Shown: positions 19,501-34,500 of the stretch, piece by piece
Layout: each line of letters begins with the position of its first letter
How positions within the stretch are numbered: position 1 is the first letter of the stretch
Assembly: GCA_022842905.1 (NCBI GenBank)
Contig: JALHOS010000005.1
Coordinates: 1-50,923 of the forward strand
Direction: 5' to 3'
Origin: Myxococcaceae bacterium
GTDB taxonomy: Bacteria; Myxococcota; Myxococcia; Myxococcales; Myxococcaceae
Length of the DNA stretch: 50,923 nucleotides
Made by a program: the position numbers and the translations under genes
Notes under the pieces: model-generated
What the model saw: only the letters and a program-made list of their open reading frames with translations
Database searches by the model: none
What the model was told of the DNA's origin: nothing

Positions 19501-22500
19501 GCGTGGCGACCGACGACGTGGCGGTGGCGCGCGTCGATCTGCTGGTTGACGGGGTGCAGGTGGCTTCGCGGCAGCTGCCTCCGTTCTCGTTCGCGGTGCC
19601 GACGAGCGGGGCGCCGCGGGGCGTGACGATCACGCTGCGGGCGACGGACTCGGCAGGGCAGGAAGCGACCGCGAGTCGCGCGCTCACGCTGTTGCCGGAC
19701 ACCCAGGCGCCGCTGCTCGCCTTCCGCAGCCCGCTGGCCGGCTCGACGGTGCTGGTGGGGCGGACGCTCCAGGTGGAGGTGACGGCGGTCGACGACGTCG
19801 GCCTGGCCAGCCTGCAGCTTCGGGCGGCGGGGCAGGCGGTCAGCGGCCAGGGCTTCGTGCTCGACGGCCTGTACCGCGTGTACCGCTTCGCTGTCCCGGT
19901 TCAGGCGGCGTGGGTCGGGCCGGGCCTCACGCTGGAAGCCGTGGGGCGAGACTCCGCTGGGAATGAGACCACGCGAACGGTCAACGTCACCGTGCGCGCC
20001 GACACGCCCCCGCGCGTGCAGCTGTCCTCTCCGGGGCCGACCGAGACCTACCGCGAAGGGCAAGAGGTCGTCGTCGCGGCGTCGATCAGCGACGACGACG
20101 GGGTGGTGGCCGTCGTGGGCAGGTCGGGGGGCCAGTTCTTCACGCCGCTCGACGCGGGTGCGCTGCTGGACTTGAGCGCGCGCGTCAACCGGACGGTGCG
20201 GGCGCCGAGGGTCGGGCAGGGGGAACCGCCCACCGTGGGCCAGGCGGCGATGGACACGTCGGGGCAGGTGACGATCGAGGAGGTCGAGCTCGAGATCCTG
20301 CGCGACACGGAGGCGCCGACGGCGGTGCTCACGCTGCCCGTGCCACAGGCGACGCCGATCGAAGTGCTCAACACGGGCTACCTGGGGTTGCGGGCCGAGA
20401 CGGAGGACGACACGTACGTCGACTCGGCCGCCCTGCTGCTCGACGGCGTCGAGGTGCGCGCTGACGCCGGCGTGTTGCACCGGCCCTTCCAGAGCGTGGA
20501 CGCCGGCCTGGTGCGGTGGCAGGCGCCGAACGAGTTGGTGCCGGGCACCATCATCACGCGGGAGCGCTATCTGGCTCCGTACACCGGCGTGCTCCTGCTC
20601 AGCCGGCTGGATGCGGGTGTGCACACGCTGGCGGTCCGCGCGCGGGACTACGCGGGGAACGCGACGGACAGCAACTCCGTGTCGATCAACGTGCGCGCCT
20701 TCGTGGATCGCGAGGCGCCGCAGGTGAGCTTGGAGCTGTCCGGTACGCCGGGTCCGGACAGCTGCGTCGAGGGGAGCTGGGTCACGCTCGTGTTGACCGC
20801 GACCGACGACAGCGGGGCGACCCCAATTCGCTTTGCATCCCTCGATGACGGGCCCGTCTTGACCCAGACCTTCCGGTTCCAGATGCCGCGGCTCGCCGGC
20901 GACGCCGACGGGGTGGTGGTGTTCAAGGGCGGCGCGACGGACGCTTCGGGCAAGACGGGGCGCGCGACGTTGACGTGCACGCTGGTGCCGGACGAAGCGC
21001 CGACGGTCGCGCTCACCAAGCCGCTCTCGGGCGCGGCGCTCACTGAGCGCAAGGGCGAGGTGATCGACGTCGCAGTGACTGACGATGTCGGCGTGCCGCT
21101 GCTGCAGCGCGTGCTGTCGAGCGAGCCCGTGCGGCTGGAGGCGGACGCCGGCGTTTCGATTTCCGCGAGCTCGGCCGTGCCGATCGCGGTGAAGCTGAGC
21201 GTCGGCTTCGCGGGCCGACCGACTGACCATTGGGTCCGGCTGGACGGCGCTCGGCTGGCGGCGAGGGCGACCGGTCCTCTGGAGGGAGTCCGCGGGTCGA
21301 CGGCCCGCGTGACTGTCGATCGCGCGGCCACCGTACGCGCGACCTACGTGGCCCTACCATTCGGGGCGACACCGGCGCAGCTCACCGCCTTCAATGCGGC
21401 GTTCCCTGGGGGGACCAAGCAGGTCAGCGCGAGCGCTGGGCAGGAGCTCAACTTCGACTTGCCCTCTGGATTTCAGGCCGTCGAGCTGCGCGTGGAGGTC
21501 ACCACGCCGGGGGAGGCCACGCCGCTGGTGCTGAGCGTTCCGCACGAGGCCGCGTTTGCGGCGACTGCGCAAGTCAACGTGGCGTGGGGGTCGAAGCGGC
21601 TGGCCTTGGGGTCCATCGGGACCTCCGAGAACTACGGCCGCGCAAATCGCTCCGTCGGCTCCGCCGCGTTTATCGTGCCCGCCGGGTGGGTTGGCCCGCT
21701 CAACCTCACCGGGGTCGGCTGTGACACGGGCGACCAGTGCCGGTCCTTTGCGACCTCCGTGCGGGTCGTGCCCGACACGACGTCGCCGACGGCTCGGGTC
21801 GGCGATTGGCCCGCGACCGTCGTCGTGGGACAGCCGATGAGCTTTGCCACGGTCGTCGCGGACGACGTGGCGGTGGATCGCGTCGACCTGTTGATCGACG
21901 GCCTGGTCGTGACCGGCTTGGCGCGCTTCGGCACGACCGGGGAGAGGTTCGTCGTCCCTGCGCCCCTCGTCTCGCGCGCGACCCCGTTGGTGGTCACGGC
22001 TCGGGCGACGGACCGCGCCGGGAACGTGAGCGTGTCTCCCCCCGTGTACGTGACGGTGCTGGACGACGTCGGTCCGGCCGTGCGGCTGGAGAGCCTGCTC
22101 ACCCCGGCCTCGAGCGGCACGGGCGTGCTGGCGACGGCGACGCAGGCCGAGCTCGCCACGGGCTACGTGGCGCTGTTGGAAGGCGTGACCTCACAGCTGT
22201 CGATCGCTGCGACCGACGACGTCGCCGTGCGCCGGCTGGTCGTCGAGTACGAAGGCCAGACGGTCGTCGACCAGACCTACGCCGGTACGCAGCGGACGGT
22301 GCAGCGCACCGCGCCGATCCGTCCGACCGTGGGCGCTGGCGCGGGCGTCGTCATCGTCCGGGCGTTCGACGACGGCGGGCGGGAGGCGACGCGGCGGCTC
22401 GTCGTGGAAGGGCGGTCGCCGCAGGCCCCGCGGGTCGCCTTGGTCCTGCCGCAGGAAGGGCAACCGGTCCCGGAAGGCTCCATTCAGCTCGTCTTCGAGG

Positions 22501-25500
22501 CGATCGCGGGCGACGACATCGGCATGTCGTACGTGGACTTCTTCGTGAACGGCCAGCCGGCGCTGCAGGTGGGCGCGGACCAAGCGCCTGGCATCGCCGT
22601 GTCCGACTACGACGACGACGGGTTCCCGTATGCCGCCGATCCCGACATTCGCGCCGCGGCGGCGACGTTGCCGTCGCCCTTCAATGACGTGACGCGGCTG
22701 CGGCGCTACCGCGGCCGAATCGCGGTGCCAGCGGGGCTCATTCAACGCAGCGGCACGGGCCCGTCGTACGTGACGGTGCGCGCCCAGGCGACGGACCGGG
22801 AAGGGCACCAGGCTTCCGTCGAGCGTCGCTACGAGATCGTGCCGGACACGACGCTGCCCGTCGTCAACATCAGCCGGCCGACGCTCAGCCAGAACGTGCC
22901 GGAGGGGACGCTGCTGCGGATCGACGCACAGGCGCGGGACAACGTCTTCGTCGAGTCGATCGAAGTGGCCATGGGCCCGTCGCTGCAGAGCCTGGCGGTG
23001 GTGCACACGGCCAGCGGGTTCCCCCACGTCAACGCGGCGGTCGGCTCCGACTTCGACGTGTACGCACCGCCGCTGTCGATCGAGAAGATCCTGCCGCTGC
23101 GCGCCGACCTCGGCGTGACCGACCCGGACGCCGGGGTGCCGTACTTCGTGCAGGTTCGCGCGAGGGACTTGTCGGGGAACTGGAGCGAGCCGTTCGTCCG
23201 CGCCATCGACATCGTGCGTGACGTCGAGCCGGCCGTGCAGATCATCTCTCCAGCGGACGGCACGTTCGTCACGCAGAGCCACTTCGTCGACGTGATGGTG
23301 CTCGCCACGGACGACGTCGGGGTGACGAGCGTGGCCCTGCTGGCCGACGGCGTGGTGCAGCCCGTCATTCGTCATTTCCCGCCGTTCGCGTTCCGCGTGC
23401 CGGTCGGCGCGACCGCGAACCAGCTGTCGCTGCAGGCGCGGGGCGTCGACTCGTTCGGCCACGAGGTGTTCAGTCAGGTGGTCCTGCTGCCCGTTCGGGC
23501 CGATCAGGCGCCGACGGTGGCCATCACCAGGCCGGTGCAGGGCAACTCCGTCGTCGAAGGGCGGTTCTTCACCGCCATTGCCGCGGCCGCTGACGACCTG
23601 GGCATCACCCGCGTCGACTTGACCGTCGAGGGTGGGGTGCAGGGCACGGTTCGGGCGACCCGGCTGACGGCACCGTATTCCCTGGAGATGCCGCTGCCCT
23701 ATGGCTCGGCGGGGCGGACGCTCACCGTTCGAGCGCGGGCGACGGACACCCGCGGCGTCGCGGTCGATGCGCAGGTGGTGACGGTCACCGTCGTACCCGA
23801 CACGGTGCCCCCGTCGGTGTCGTTCCGCGCGCCGGTGAATGACGCGCAGATCGTCGCGGGGCTCTCGCTGCCGATCGACATTCTCGCGGACGACGACGTG
23901 GCCGTCGCGTCCGTCGCGCTGCTGCAAAACGGCGCGTTGCTGACGACGATGGGGCGGCCGCCGTACCGGTTCTCGATGCCGGTGACGCAGGCGCAGGTCG
24001 GGACGACGTTGCTCCTCGAGGCTCGCGCAACGGACACGTCGGGCAACGTGTCGACGGTGCAGACGCAGGTGCGGGTCATCGGCGATCAGCCGCCGACGGT
24101 GTCTCTGGCCGCGCCGCCGAGCGGGGTGGCTGGGCAGCCCGTGAACCTGGTGGCGACCGCGTCGGACGACGTCGGCGTCGCGCGCGTGGAGTTCGAGGTG
24201 GGCGAGAGCGTCGACACGCTGCGGCCCGTCGGCACGAGGTACGTGTTGCCGTACCTGCAGCCGTTCGATCTCCCGGCGAACGGCGTGGGGACGACCTTGG
24301 TGGCGCGGGCGCGGGCGTTCGACACCGCCGGGCGTTCGGGCCTGTCGGCGCCGGTCAGCATTCAGGTGACGTCGGATCCTCCGCCGACCGTCGCCCTCGT
24401 CCGGCCGCGGCCTGGGGCGTTCGTGTTCGAAGGGCGCCCGCTGCGCCTGGAGGCAGACGCCGCGGACGCGCAGGGGCCCGTGCGGCAGGTGGTGTTCCTG
24501 GTCGACGGTGTCCGCGTGGACGTGGCGCTGGAGCCTGCGGGCATCGCGGGCGCGGCGACGCGCTTCATTGGAGTGTGGGTGCCTCCGGTGGGGAGCGGCA
24601 ACCGCACGTTCCAGGTGACTGCGGTGGCGGTGGACTCGGCGGGGCAGGAAGCGACCAGCGCGCCGGTGACCGTGGGGGCCGTCGCGGACACGGTGCCGCC
24701 CGACGTGCAGATGGTGGAGCCCGCGGAGTTCGACGTCGTCACCGAAGGCGAGACGGTGTCCTTGAGCGCCGCGGCGGCGGACAACGCCAGCATCGCCTCC
24801 GTGGAGTTGTTCGCCGACGGCGTGACCGTGGGGGTTACGGCGACGCCGACCGTCAGCGTGGCGAACCGGCCGCTGTATGGCGTTGATTGGCTCGTGCCGA
24901 ATGGTGCCGGGCGGCGGGTGATGATGGGGGCGACGGCGAAGGACCCCGCGGGGAATGCCGGGGTGGCGCGGCCGGTCGAGGTGGAGATCGGGATGCGGGC
25001 GGCGGAGTCATGGTTGACGCCCGGCGATCCGCGGTTGGTCTCGCGAGGCGACGGTCTGTTCGCTGAGGTCGAGGGCGCGTTGGGGCTGCGAGTGCTGCTG
25101 CGGCGGCGGACCGCGACCGGGCTGGTCGGCGCAGGCGAGCTTCGCGTGACGAACTTCAGGGCGACGGCAGCGGCGTTCGTGGAGGCGGAGCCCGGTGGGC
25201 CTGCGAGCCACGCAAATCTGCTTTTGGTCACCGCCTTGGACTTCACGGGCGTGGGACCGGTGCCGAAGCTCCTCGTGGTCGATGTCGCGAACCTCGCCGT
25301 GCCACGGCTGCTCGGGACCGTCGAACTCCCAGGGCCGAATGCCTACGACGTGACGGCGCGGGGACGGCTCGCGTTCGTGGCGAATGGCGAAGATGGCGTG
25401 GCGGTCATCGACCTGACCGATCCGTCGTCGCCGCAGCGGGCGCTGACCCGGCCGCTGGTCTCCCCGGCCCGCGGGGTCGCGCTGTGGCAGGACACCCTGC

Positions 25501-28500
25501 TGGTCGCGGCGGAGTCGGGTGGGCTCCGGGCGCTCGAACTGGACTCGCCGTTGTTGCGCGAGGTGGGCTTCATCGCGCTTCCGGGCAACGCACGGGCGAT
25601 CGCCGTGGCAAACGGGCTGGCGTTCGTCGGGTGTGAGTCCACGAACGGTCCGCTGGCGACGGTGGACGTCCGCTCGCCCGAATCGCTCACGCTGCTCTCT
25701 CTCACTGAAGGGAGCGGGCGGCGCAGAGACCTCTTCGCGACGCAGACGCAGTTCGTCGACGCGCAGGGCGCGTTGGTGGTCAGTACTGCGCCGCAGCTCG
25801 ATGGCGACGGCTGGCAGCAGAAGGCGCTCCTTCGCGCGTCGCTCGTCGACTCGTCGGGCCAGCACACGCCGTTGGCGCTCGCTGCCGTCCAGATCGGTCG
25901 GGAATTCGTCGACGAGAACGGGGATCTCAGGCACGAGGTCGGCGGACCGCCCCGGGTGACGCTCCTTCAGGGCGAACCCGTCGCGGCACTCTTTTTCAAC
26001 GGCATTGCGTCGATCGAAGGCCGGTTCGTCGTTCCTCAGCTCGCCGTGATCGGCGCGACCCCGCGGGAAGGCGAAGCGCAGGCTCCTCCAGCCGCCCCGC
26101 TGCGCGTCGAGTTCAACTCGCCGATCGACGACACGAGCCTCGCGGGAGCGGTGTCGCTCCGGCTCCAAGACGGCGTCGTCGGCCCTCCCGTCGCGGCGGC
26201 GTTCTCGGTCAACGGCCCGATCCTCACCATCACCCCGTCGGCACCGCTGCCCTTGAGCGCGTCCGTATTCCTCCGTCTCGGGACAGGGGTGCGTTCGGTG
26301 TCGGGGCTGACCCTGCGGTCTCCTTTCACGCTCGCGTTCCGAACCGCCGCGAGCGCCGCGCCTGCGCCGATCGTGCGTGCGGTGAGCCCAGCGTCCGGTC
26401 CCGTCGAAGGCAACACGCTGGTCACGGTGAGCGGCGTGAACTTCCGGCCGGGGGCGAGCGTCTTCTTCGGCGGCTTCCAGGCCACCGCGGTGTCCGTCGC
26501 GGCCGACGGGCTGTCGCTCACCGCGCGGACCCCGGCGCACGTCGAAGGGCCCGCGCGAGTGTTGGTCGTCAACGCGGACGGCCTGGAGGCCTCGTTGGTC
26601 GGTGGCTACCTCTACGTGCCAGCGCTCGACGTCACGCTCGTGGCGCCCGGATCCGGCCTCATCGCCGGCGGGCAGCCAGTGGAGGTCGTGGGGAGCGGCT
26701 TCGAGCGCGGAATTCGCGTGTTCTTCGACGGTGTCGAGGCGACGGAGGTCGTCGTGCAGTCGCCGGGTCGGTTGTCGTTGACGACGCCGCCCGGCGTGTT
26801 CGGTCCGGCCGACGTCGAAGTGCTGAAGGTCGACGGACGGCGTGCTGTGCGTGAGGCCGCGTACCTGTACTCGGATCTCTCGGTGACGTCGTCAGTCGCC
26901 AAATACACGCCCTTCTTCGACGGCCCGATTCGACCGCTCGGCAAGCTGAGTCGGGGTGACGTCGGCGCGCTGCAGTTCGAGGGGACTCGGCTGTACGTGC
27001 TTCAGGACGGCGCAATGCCCGGCAGCGCGTCGTTCGTTTCAGAACTCACCGACGGGACGAGCAACGGCCTGACGGTGCTCGGGGCGCTGGCCGTCGTCGA
27101 CACGAGCAACCCAGCCGCGCCGGTCGTCACCGGTGGAGCGAACCTGCCGCCGCCGTACTTGCCGGTTGGGCTCGCGGTGCGCGGTGACACCGCGTACGTC
27201 AGCAGCAACGGCGCGTCGATCGACGGGCTGTCGCTCGTGGGTGAGGGCACCGGGAACCTCCACGTCTTCGACGTGACGAACGCGACCGCGCCGGTGTTGC
27301 TGTCGAGCGTGCCGCTGCGCGCGCGCGCCGGCTCCATCGCGCTGTTCGACGACGTGCTGGCGGTGGCGAACCAGGCCGAAGGGCTGACGTTGTTCTCCGT
27401 CGCCACGCCGCGGAGTCCGGTGCTGATCGGCTCGCATCGTGAATTCAACGTCTCTGGCGCGAACGTCGCCGGCACGGTGAGCGGCGTTCGGGCGTCTGGT
27501 GGCGTGCTCGTCGTGGAGCTGTCTGACCTCGTGCGGGCGTCGGTTGTGCTCGACCTGCGCCGACCTACGCCGGCCTCGCTGGCGACGCTGACGACCCAGC
27601 TGCCGACGCTGCTCGGCGGGCAGGGGATCGCGCCGTCGGGTGGCAACCTCATGACGATCGCCGCGGAGCCCATCTCGCGGATCCGCCCCGTCGCGGGGAT
27701 TCCTCCGCTCATCTCCGGCGCGCGTTTTGGGGCCACGGCAGGTGGGCCCTACCTCGAAGGGGCCTCTGCGAGCCGGCAGGCTGCCTTCCAGGTGATGCTC
27801 CGGAGCCCGCCTGCGCTGCCACGGACCGTCGATGCCGTCGCGCTTCGGAGGGTGCTGTCGACGTCCGACATTGCTCTGCGGGACGACCTCTTCGCCGTGG
27901 GAATGCTGCAGGCCGAGTTCAGCGTGCTGCCGCCCATTCAGGACGGTGTGTTCTTCATTCAAATGCCGTTCCCCGCGGTCACCCGCGTCCAGCCGGAGGT
28001 CGAAGCCACCGCCGTTCCGCTCTCCACTCCGCTCCAGCTCACGTTCAACCGCGACGTGATGCGGCCCGACGCGGGCGTGGTGCGGCTGGTTCGTGAAGAC
28101 GGGAGCCAGGCTGGCGTCGACGTCGAGGTGAGCGTCGCGATGGTGGGGCCGACGGTCTCGCTCGTGCCGACGCAGCCCTTGCAGACGTCGACCACGTACC
28201 GAATCGAAGTGGACGGGCTGGCGCAGCTCAACGGCGCGGTCATGCCCGGTGCCTTCTCGAGCCGCTTCACGACGGCGTCGAGCGCCGGGGCCCGAGCGAT
28301 GACCTTCACGTCGATGTCGCCTCGGCAAGGGCCCACGGCCGGTGGAACGAGCGTGACGGTCACGGGGACCGGCTTCGTGCCAGGCAGTGAGGTGCGGCTT
28401 GCGGGGGCCCTCGCCGCGGTGACGAACGTCTCTCCGGACGGGACGTCGCTCACCTTCACGACGCCGGCTGGGGCCGCGGGCCTCTCGGCGCTCGAGATCT

Positions 28501-31500
28501 TCTCGCCGGCCGGGCCGGTCCTGCGGCGCTTTGGTGCCTATGTGTACGTCGAGGCGCTGCAGCTCGTCTCATTGAGCCCGAACACCGGCCTGACGTCGGG
28601 CGGCGCCACCGTGACGATCGAAGGACGCGGCTTCGCGACGCAAGGGGCCGTGCAGGTTCGGTTCGGATCGAACCCGGCGCTCTTCGTGCGGGTGCTGGGG
28701 CTTGGCCGGCTCGAGGCAGGCGTGCCGGACGGCCGGCTCGGCGCGGTGGACGTCACCGTCATCAACCCCGACGGCGAGCAGGCCACGCTGCCCGACGCGT
28801 TCACGTACGAGGAGCCTCCGAATGCTTCGCTCAGGCTGACGGGGCGGGTGAACGACGTGCTGGTGCTGGACAACACCGCGTACGTGGGGACGAGCTCTGG
28901 GTTGTCGGTCGTCGACCTGTCCGGTGTCGAACGCTTCGGCCCAAACGCGGGGCAGCTCATTCCGCCCAGCGAGCGAATGAACCTGATCGATCGAGACGAC
29001 GACGAGCAGGACGATCGGCTGCTGGCCACGTCGCTCTCGCCACCGGTCTGGGCCGTTGAGCAACGCCCCGAAGGTGGGAGTCGACTCTGGTTGGCCGCGG
29101 CTCGCTTCTGCGACGACAGCAGGTGCCCTCCGTTGGCCGGCGGCCACTGGCGGTTCAGCGGCAACGGCGTCCGAGCCGTCGACGTCAGCTTCGTCAACGT
29201 GGGCACGCGCGACGACGTCACCGTGACCGACGCCCCGGGTGGCGTCGCCGTGCTGCCCGAGCTCAACGGCGCCTTCGGCGTGGCACGCAGCCACGAGTCG
29301 CTGATCGGCGCCTTCTACTCGACGGGGCTGCGCCGCTACGACGCCACGCAGCAGCCCTTCCAGCTCAACGAACTCCCGCAGCTCGACGGCGGTCAGGCGC
29401 TCGCCATGGGCGACGGCTTCGGCGTCACCGCGCTGGGCTATCGCGATCCGAAGACGGCGAAGGTCTCCGACGGGCGCCTGGTGCGCTTCACGACGGAGGC
29501 GGGCCTCGTCGAGACCGGCTCGCTCGCGCTGGACGTGCAGCGCGTTCGCATCCAAGGGACGCTCGGCGTGATCGCGGCCGGGTCCCGCGGGCTGGTGCTG
29601 GTGGACCTGGCCGGCGCGCAGCCCGTCGAGATCTCCAGCCTCGCCCTCGGTGGGTTCGCGTTCGACGTTCGGCTGCTCGGCGCCCTGGCGCACGTGGCGG
29701 TCGAAGGGGTCGGCGTGGTGCTCGTGGACATCACCGAGCCCACCTCGCCGGTCCGGCTGCACACGCTCGGCGGAGGCTCTGCGACGGCGGTGGGCATCGG
29801 CAATGGGCGCGTCGTGTCCGGGCGCCTCGACGGGACGAACAGCCGCCTCGAGTTCGGGCCTCCGGTCGAGCTGGTCGCCATCGCCGTCTCGGTGCGCCCC
29901 GGGCAGCTGGTGCCGGTCAACCTCCCGAGCGTGACGATCGGCTTCTCGAGCGCGTTCGATCCGACGACCGCTGCTGGTGCCTTCAGCTTCACGGCGAACG
30001 GCGCAGCGATCGCGGGAACGTTGGAAGCGGGCGACGCGCAGCACGCGCTGTCGACGATGGTGTTCCGGCCCTCGGCGCCCCTGCCTCCCGGCGCCGCGCT
30101 GCGGCTGCAGGTCGCGACGTCCCTGCGGCGCTTCGACGGGCACGCGCTGCTGCGCCCGGTCGACGTGCGCTTCCTGGCGGCGGGTGCAGCCGGGGTGATC
30201 CCGAGCATCAGTCAGGTCGTCCCTCGTGTCGGGCGGCTGTCCGGCGGCGAGCAGATCGACGTGCTGGGCGAGGGCTTCGCCAGTGACGACACGGTCCTCA
30301 TCGGCGGCGTGCCGGCGCAGGTGACGGCCAGCAGCGCGACGCGGCTGCGCGTGCTGACTCCGCCCGGGGCGCCGGGGCTCGTCGACGTCGTCGTGCGGAG
30401 TGTCTCGGGGCTGCACGCGCGCCGGAGCGGCGGCTTCCTGTACCGCCCGCCCTTCACCATCAGCAGCGCGAGCCCTCGCTTCTTGAACCCGCGGGGTGGG
30501 AGCACGGTGACGGTGGTGGGGACGGGGTTCCTGCCGACGTGGCTGGAGCCCTCGGGCGCGCTGCGGGCGCGCATCGGCGGCCTCGAGGCGCCGATCTCCG
30601 TGTCGAGCACCACGAAGGCGGTGGCGATCGCGCCGGCGAACAGCTTCGGCGAAGCCGTCGTACAGATCGTCAGCCCCGACGGCAGCGAGCTGGTCAACGT
30701 GGAGCGGCGCGCGGTGTACGGGCTGCCCTTCGTCGCGAAGGAATCGGCGGAGACAATCGCGCCGGTGTCGCTGATCGAAGACGCGACGCTCCCGGGGCTG
30801 TTGCACTCGGCGGGCGGAGGGAAGGCGCACCAGGCGTCCTTCCAACAGCCCTACGTCGGTCCGCTCACCGGCAGCGGCACCGTGGAGCAGACGTACCGCA
30901 TGCTCAGCTGGGACGTGGTGCAGGCAGGGCGGCCGCGGCTGCAGGGTGGCTTCCCCGTCATTCCGCCCCAGGGCATGGCGGATCGCATCGAGTTCGAGCG
31001 CCGCAAGCAGAACCGCATGAACTTGCCCGAGACGGCGGAGGTGGCGCCTGACTCGCTGGACGTCGCGCAGATCGGCACTCAGTTCTTCATCGCCAACGGG
31101 CAGAGCGGACTGTCGATCTTGGGCGCGGCCCAGGACGGCGGCACGTCGCTCTTCATGCCGACGACCGGCCGACAGCTGCTGCGGCGGCGGGGTGGGGAAG
31201 GCTCGGAGCAGGCGACGCGCGTCCAGCCGGCTGGGGCGGGCGTGTGGGTGGGGGCGGCCACCATGGTTCCTGTCCCGCCTCAGAGCGGCTGCCCAGTGGC
31301 GTCGGTCTCGAGCACGGGGCGCGCCGTCTTCCTCGACACCCGCGTGCCTGGCGACCCGTTCATGGTGGGCGAGCGCGCCGGCAACGTCGCGGGCCAGGCG
31401 CTGAACGGAGGGCGGCTCGTCACCACCACGACGCACCACCAAGGCGGCTGGTTCTATTGCCCGCCCAGCCTGCCGCCCAAGGCCAGCGTCGAGAGGGTTC

Positions 31501-34500
31501 GGCGGACCTTCTTCCCGCTCGTCCTCCAGGAGGGCGGCACGCTCCCCGCGGATCCGACCAGCACGCTCTCGATCTACGCCGGCGTCGGCCCCGACGCGCC
31601 GCTCCTGGGCGCGGTCAGCGTGCCTTCACCGCTGCCCGACGTCGTCCTGCTCGGGAACTTCGCGATCGCCGCTGCGTCCAAAGCCGGCGTTCTCGTGTTC
31701 GATCTGTCCAACCCGGCTGCGCCGATCGAGGTCGCGCGTGTGCCCTTCGACTCGGACTTCAGCAACGTCCCCGGCGCGCCCGCGCGCCTCAAGCTCTACG
31801 GCACCACGCTCTTCGTCGCGGCGCTCGAGGGCGGCGTGGCGATCCTCGACGTCAGCAACCCGCACGCGCCGGTCGCGGTGAGCGCCGGCAACACGGAGCG
31901 CGCCTTCGACATGGTCGTCGCCCACGAGCGGCTGTACGTCGCTGGCGGCCCCGACGGCCTCACCGAGCTCGAGACGGCCTTCAGCTTCATCCGCGACGTC
32001 GAGCCCAAGCCGTACGCGGCGGTGCCGCCGTCGACGCCGAAGGTCTCGCTCTTCTCGAGCAAGCCCGTGTCCGAAGACTCGATCAACGAGGCGTCGGTGC
32101 AGCTGCTGGGGCCCGCCGGCGCCGTGTTGGTCACGCGTGAGGTGCACAACGACTTTGCGACCAAGCGCTTCGAAGTGCGCATGATCCCCGAAGCGCCGCT
32201 CGCGCCGGACACCGAGTACACCGTCGTCGCGACGAGGGCTGTGGCCGACCAGCGGGGCACTGGGCTCCTGTTGGCGCACCACAGCACCTTCCGCACCGCC
32301 GGGGCCGGAGCGCAGCAGCCGCTGATCGACGCGGTCAACCCGCGCTTCGCGGACCTCGCCGACGCCGGCACGCTGACGATCACCGGCAGCGGGCTCGGGG
32401 CCGTCTCCACCGTGCGCGTGGGCGACGTGGCGCTGACCCCGCTGACCCGCAGTGCGACGGAGCTCACCGTGGCGATCCCGACCCGCTCGGACGCCGGCTA
32501 CGTCGACGTCGTCGCGGTGCATCCTTCGGGCCTCGAAGGGCAGCTGGCCATGGGGCTCCAGTTCATCGACCCCTTCCCGGCGAGCGCGCAGTTCGAGCCG
32601 AACCACGGCCCCGCGGAGGGCGGGACCCGAGTGCACGTGGCCTTCCCCGGCTCGCTGCCCTTGACGGCCGGCGCGCAGGTCTTCGTCGGTGGCCGGCTCG
32701 CTGATGAGATCGACGTCGAGACGGGCGGGGCGCTGAGCTTCACGGTGCCCGTGGCCGACGACTCCGGCCTCGTCCAGGTCACCGTCGCGCTGCCCGGCCG
32801 CGCGCCGGTGCCGATCGGCCTCTTCTCGTACGACGTGCCCGTCGCGGAGACGTTGGATCTGCCCGGCTACCCGCTCAAGAAGCTGACGGAGTTCGAGCTG
32901 GTCGGCGGCACGCTGTATGCGGGGGCGAAGGGCGGCGACACCTCCGGCGGGTCTGGCGGGACGTTCGACGTGTTCGACGTGTCGCTCCTCGAGCGGCCCT
33001 TCCGGGTCGGCACGGTCGCCTTCGAAGCCCCGGTGCGCGGCGTCGACGTCGACGGTGACGTGGCCTACCTGGCGGTCGAGAGCTTCGGCGTGGCGGTGGT
33101 CAACGTGGCGCAGCGCAGCGCGCCGTACCGCCTGAGCCGACTCATCTCTTCTGGCCTCGTGACGGACGTGCAGGTGGTGGGTGACGAGCTGTGGGCGACG
33201 GTGACGGAACCGGGCGCGGCGGCTGGCTTCCTGCGGCGCTACCAGGCCACGCAGCCCGGCCTGCCGTCGCTGGGGCTGAGGCTGCTCGACGCCGACCCGC
33301 TGTCCTTCGACGTGGCCGACGGCACGCTCTACGTGTTGATGAGCGACGTCCGGGGCACCACCGCGGGGGCGCTCGAGCTGCGCAGCTACGACGCCAGCGG
33401 CGCCCAGCTGTCCCGCACGGTCGTCGACGCGAACGAGTCGACGTACGAGGACCGCGTCTCGAGCCGGCTGTCGGTGCGCCACGGCCGGGCGTCGGTGAGC
33501 CTGGGCAACCGCCTGCTCGTGTACGACGTGTCGACGGCGACGCCCGCGCTGGTGCGCACCGCCGACGTGAGCTTCGGGCAGCTTCCGCCCCCGTCGGGCA
33601 CCGGCGTCACCATGGTGGGAGGCACCGCCTGGGTCGGCCTCGGCGACAACAGCCCGCGCAGCGCACAGGCCGTGCCGGCCAGCCAGCTGCTCGTGGTGGG
33701 CATGAGCCCTCGCCCCGGGAGCCTCGCCCCCGGAGAGGCGCCGATCGTGCTGGAGCTGTCGCTGGCCGTCGCGCCGGACTCGGTGTCACCTTCGACCTTC
33801 TCGGTCTCCGTCGGCGGCGTGGACGTGCCGGGCACACGCACGACGGAGTTCACCACCCAGGCCGCGCGCCTCGTCTTCACGCCAGACGCGCCGATTCCCC
33901 CGGGCGCAGTGGTGCGCGTGCGGGCCGATGGGCTCACCGACTTCGAGCCACGGCCCATGGGGAGTCCGTTCGAAGGCACGTACACGGTCGCCGCCGCGGG
34001 CGCGCTGCAGCCGGTGATCAGCGGGCTCGAGCCGTCGTCGGGCCTGGTCGACGAGAGCACGACCGTCACGCTCCACGGCTCGGGCTTCCGCGACGGCGTC
34101 ACCGTGACGGTGGGGGGGCGCGCCGCGATCGTTCAGGCCGTGACACCGACCGCGCTGACCGTGCTCGTCCCGCCGGCTGAGAACTTCACCGCCGGGGCTG
34201 CGACCGTGGTGGTGACGGACCCGAGCGGGGTGCACACGTCGCGCGGGGGCGGCTTCGTCTACCGCGAGCGGCTGGCGCTGCTCTCGGTGTCGCCAGACTT
34301 CGCCCCGCAGCGCGGCCAGGAAGGCGTGCGGCTGGTCGGGCGTGGGTTCGTCCCCGGGCTGAGCGTGGAGTTCGGCGGGACGGCGGCCTTCGTGGTGCTG
34401 GTCACTTCGTCGACCGAGGCCGTCGTCTGGGCGCCGCCGCACGCGCAGGGCCGGGTCGATGTGGTGGTGCGGGTGAGCGGGCAGACCTTCACGCTGCCGG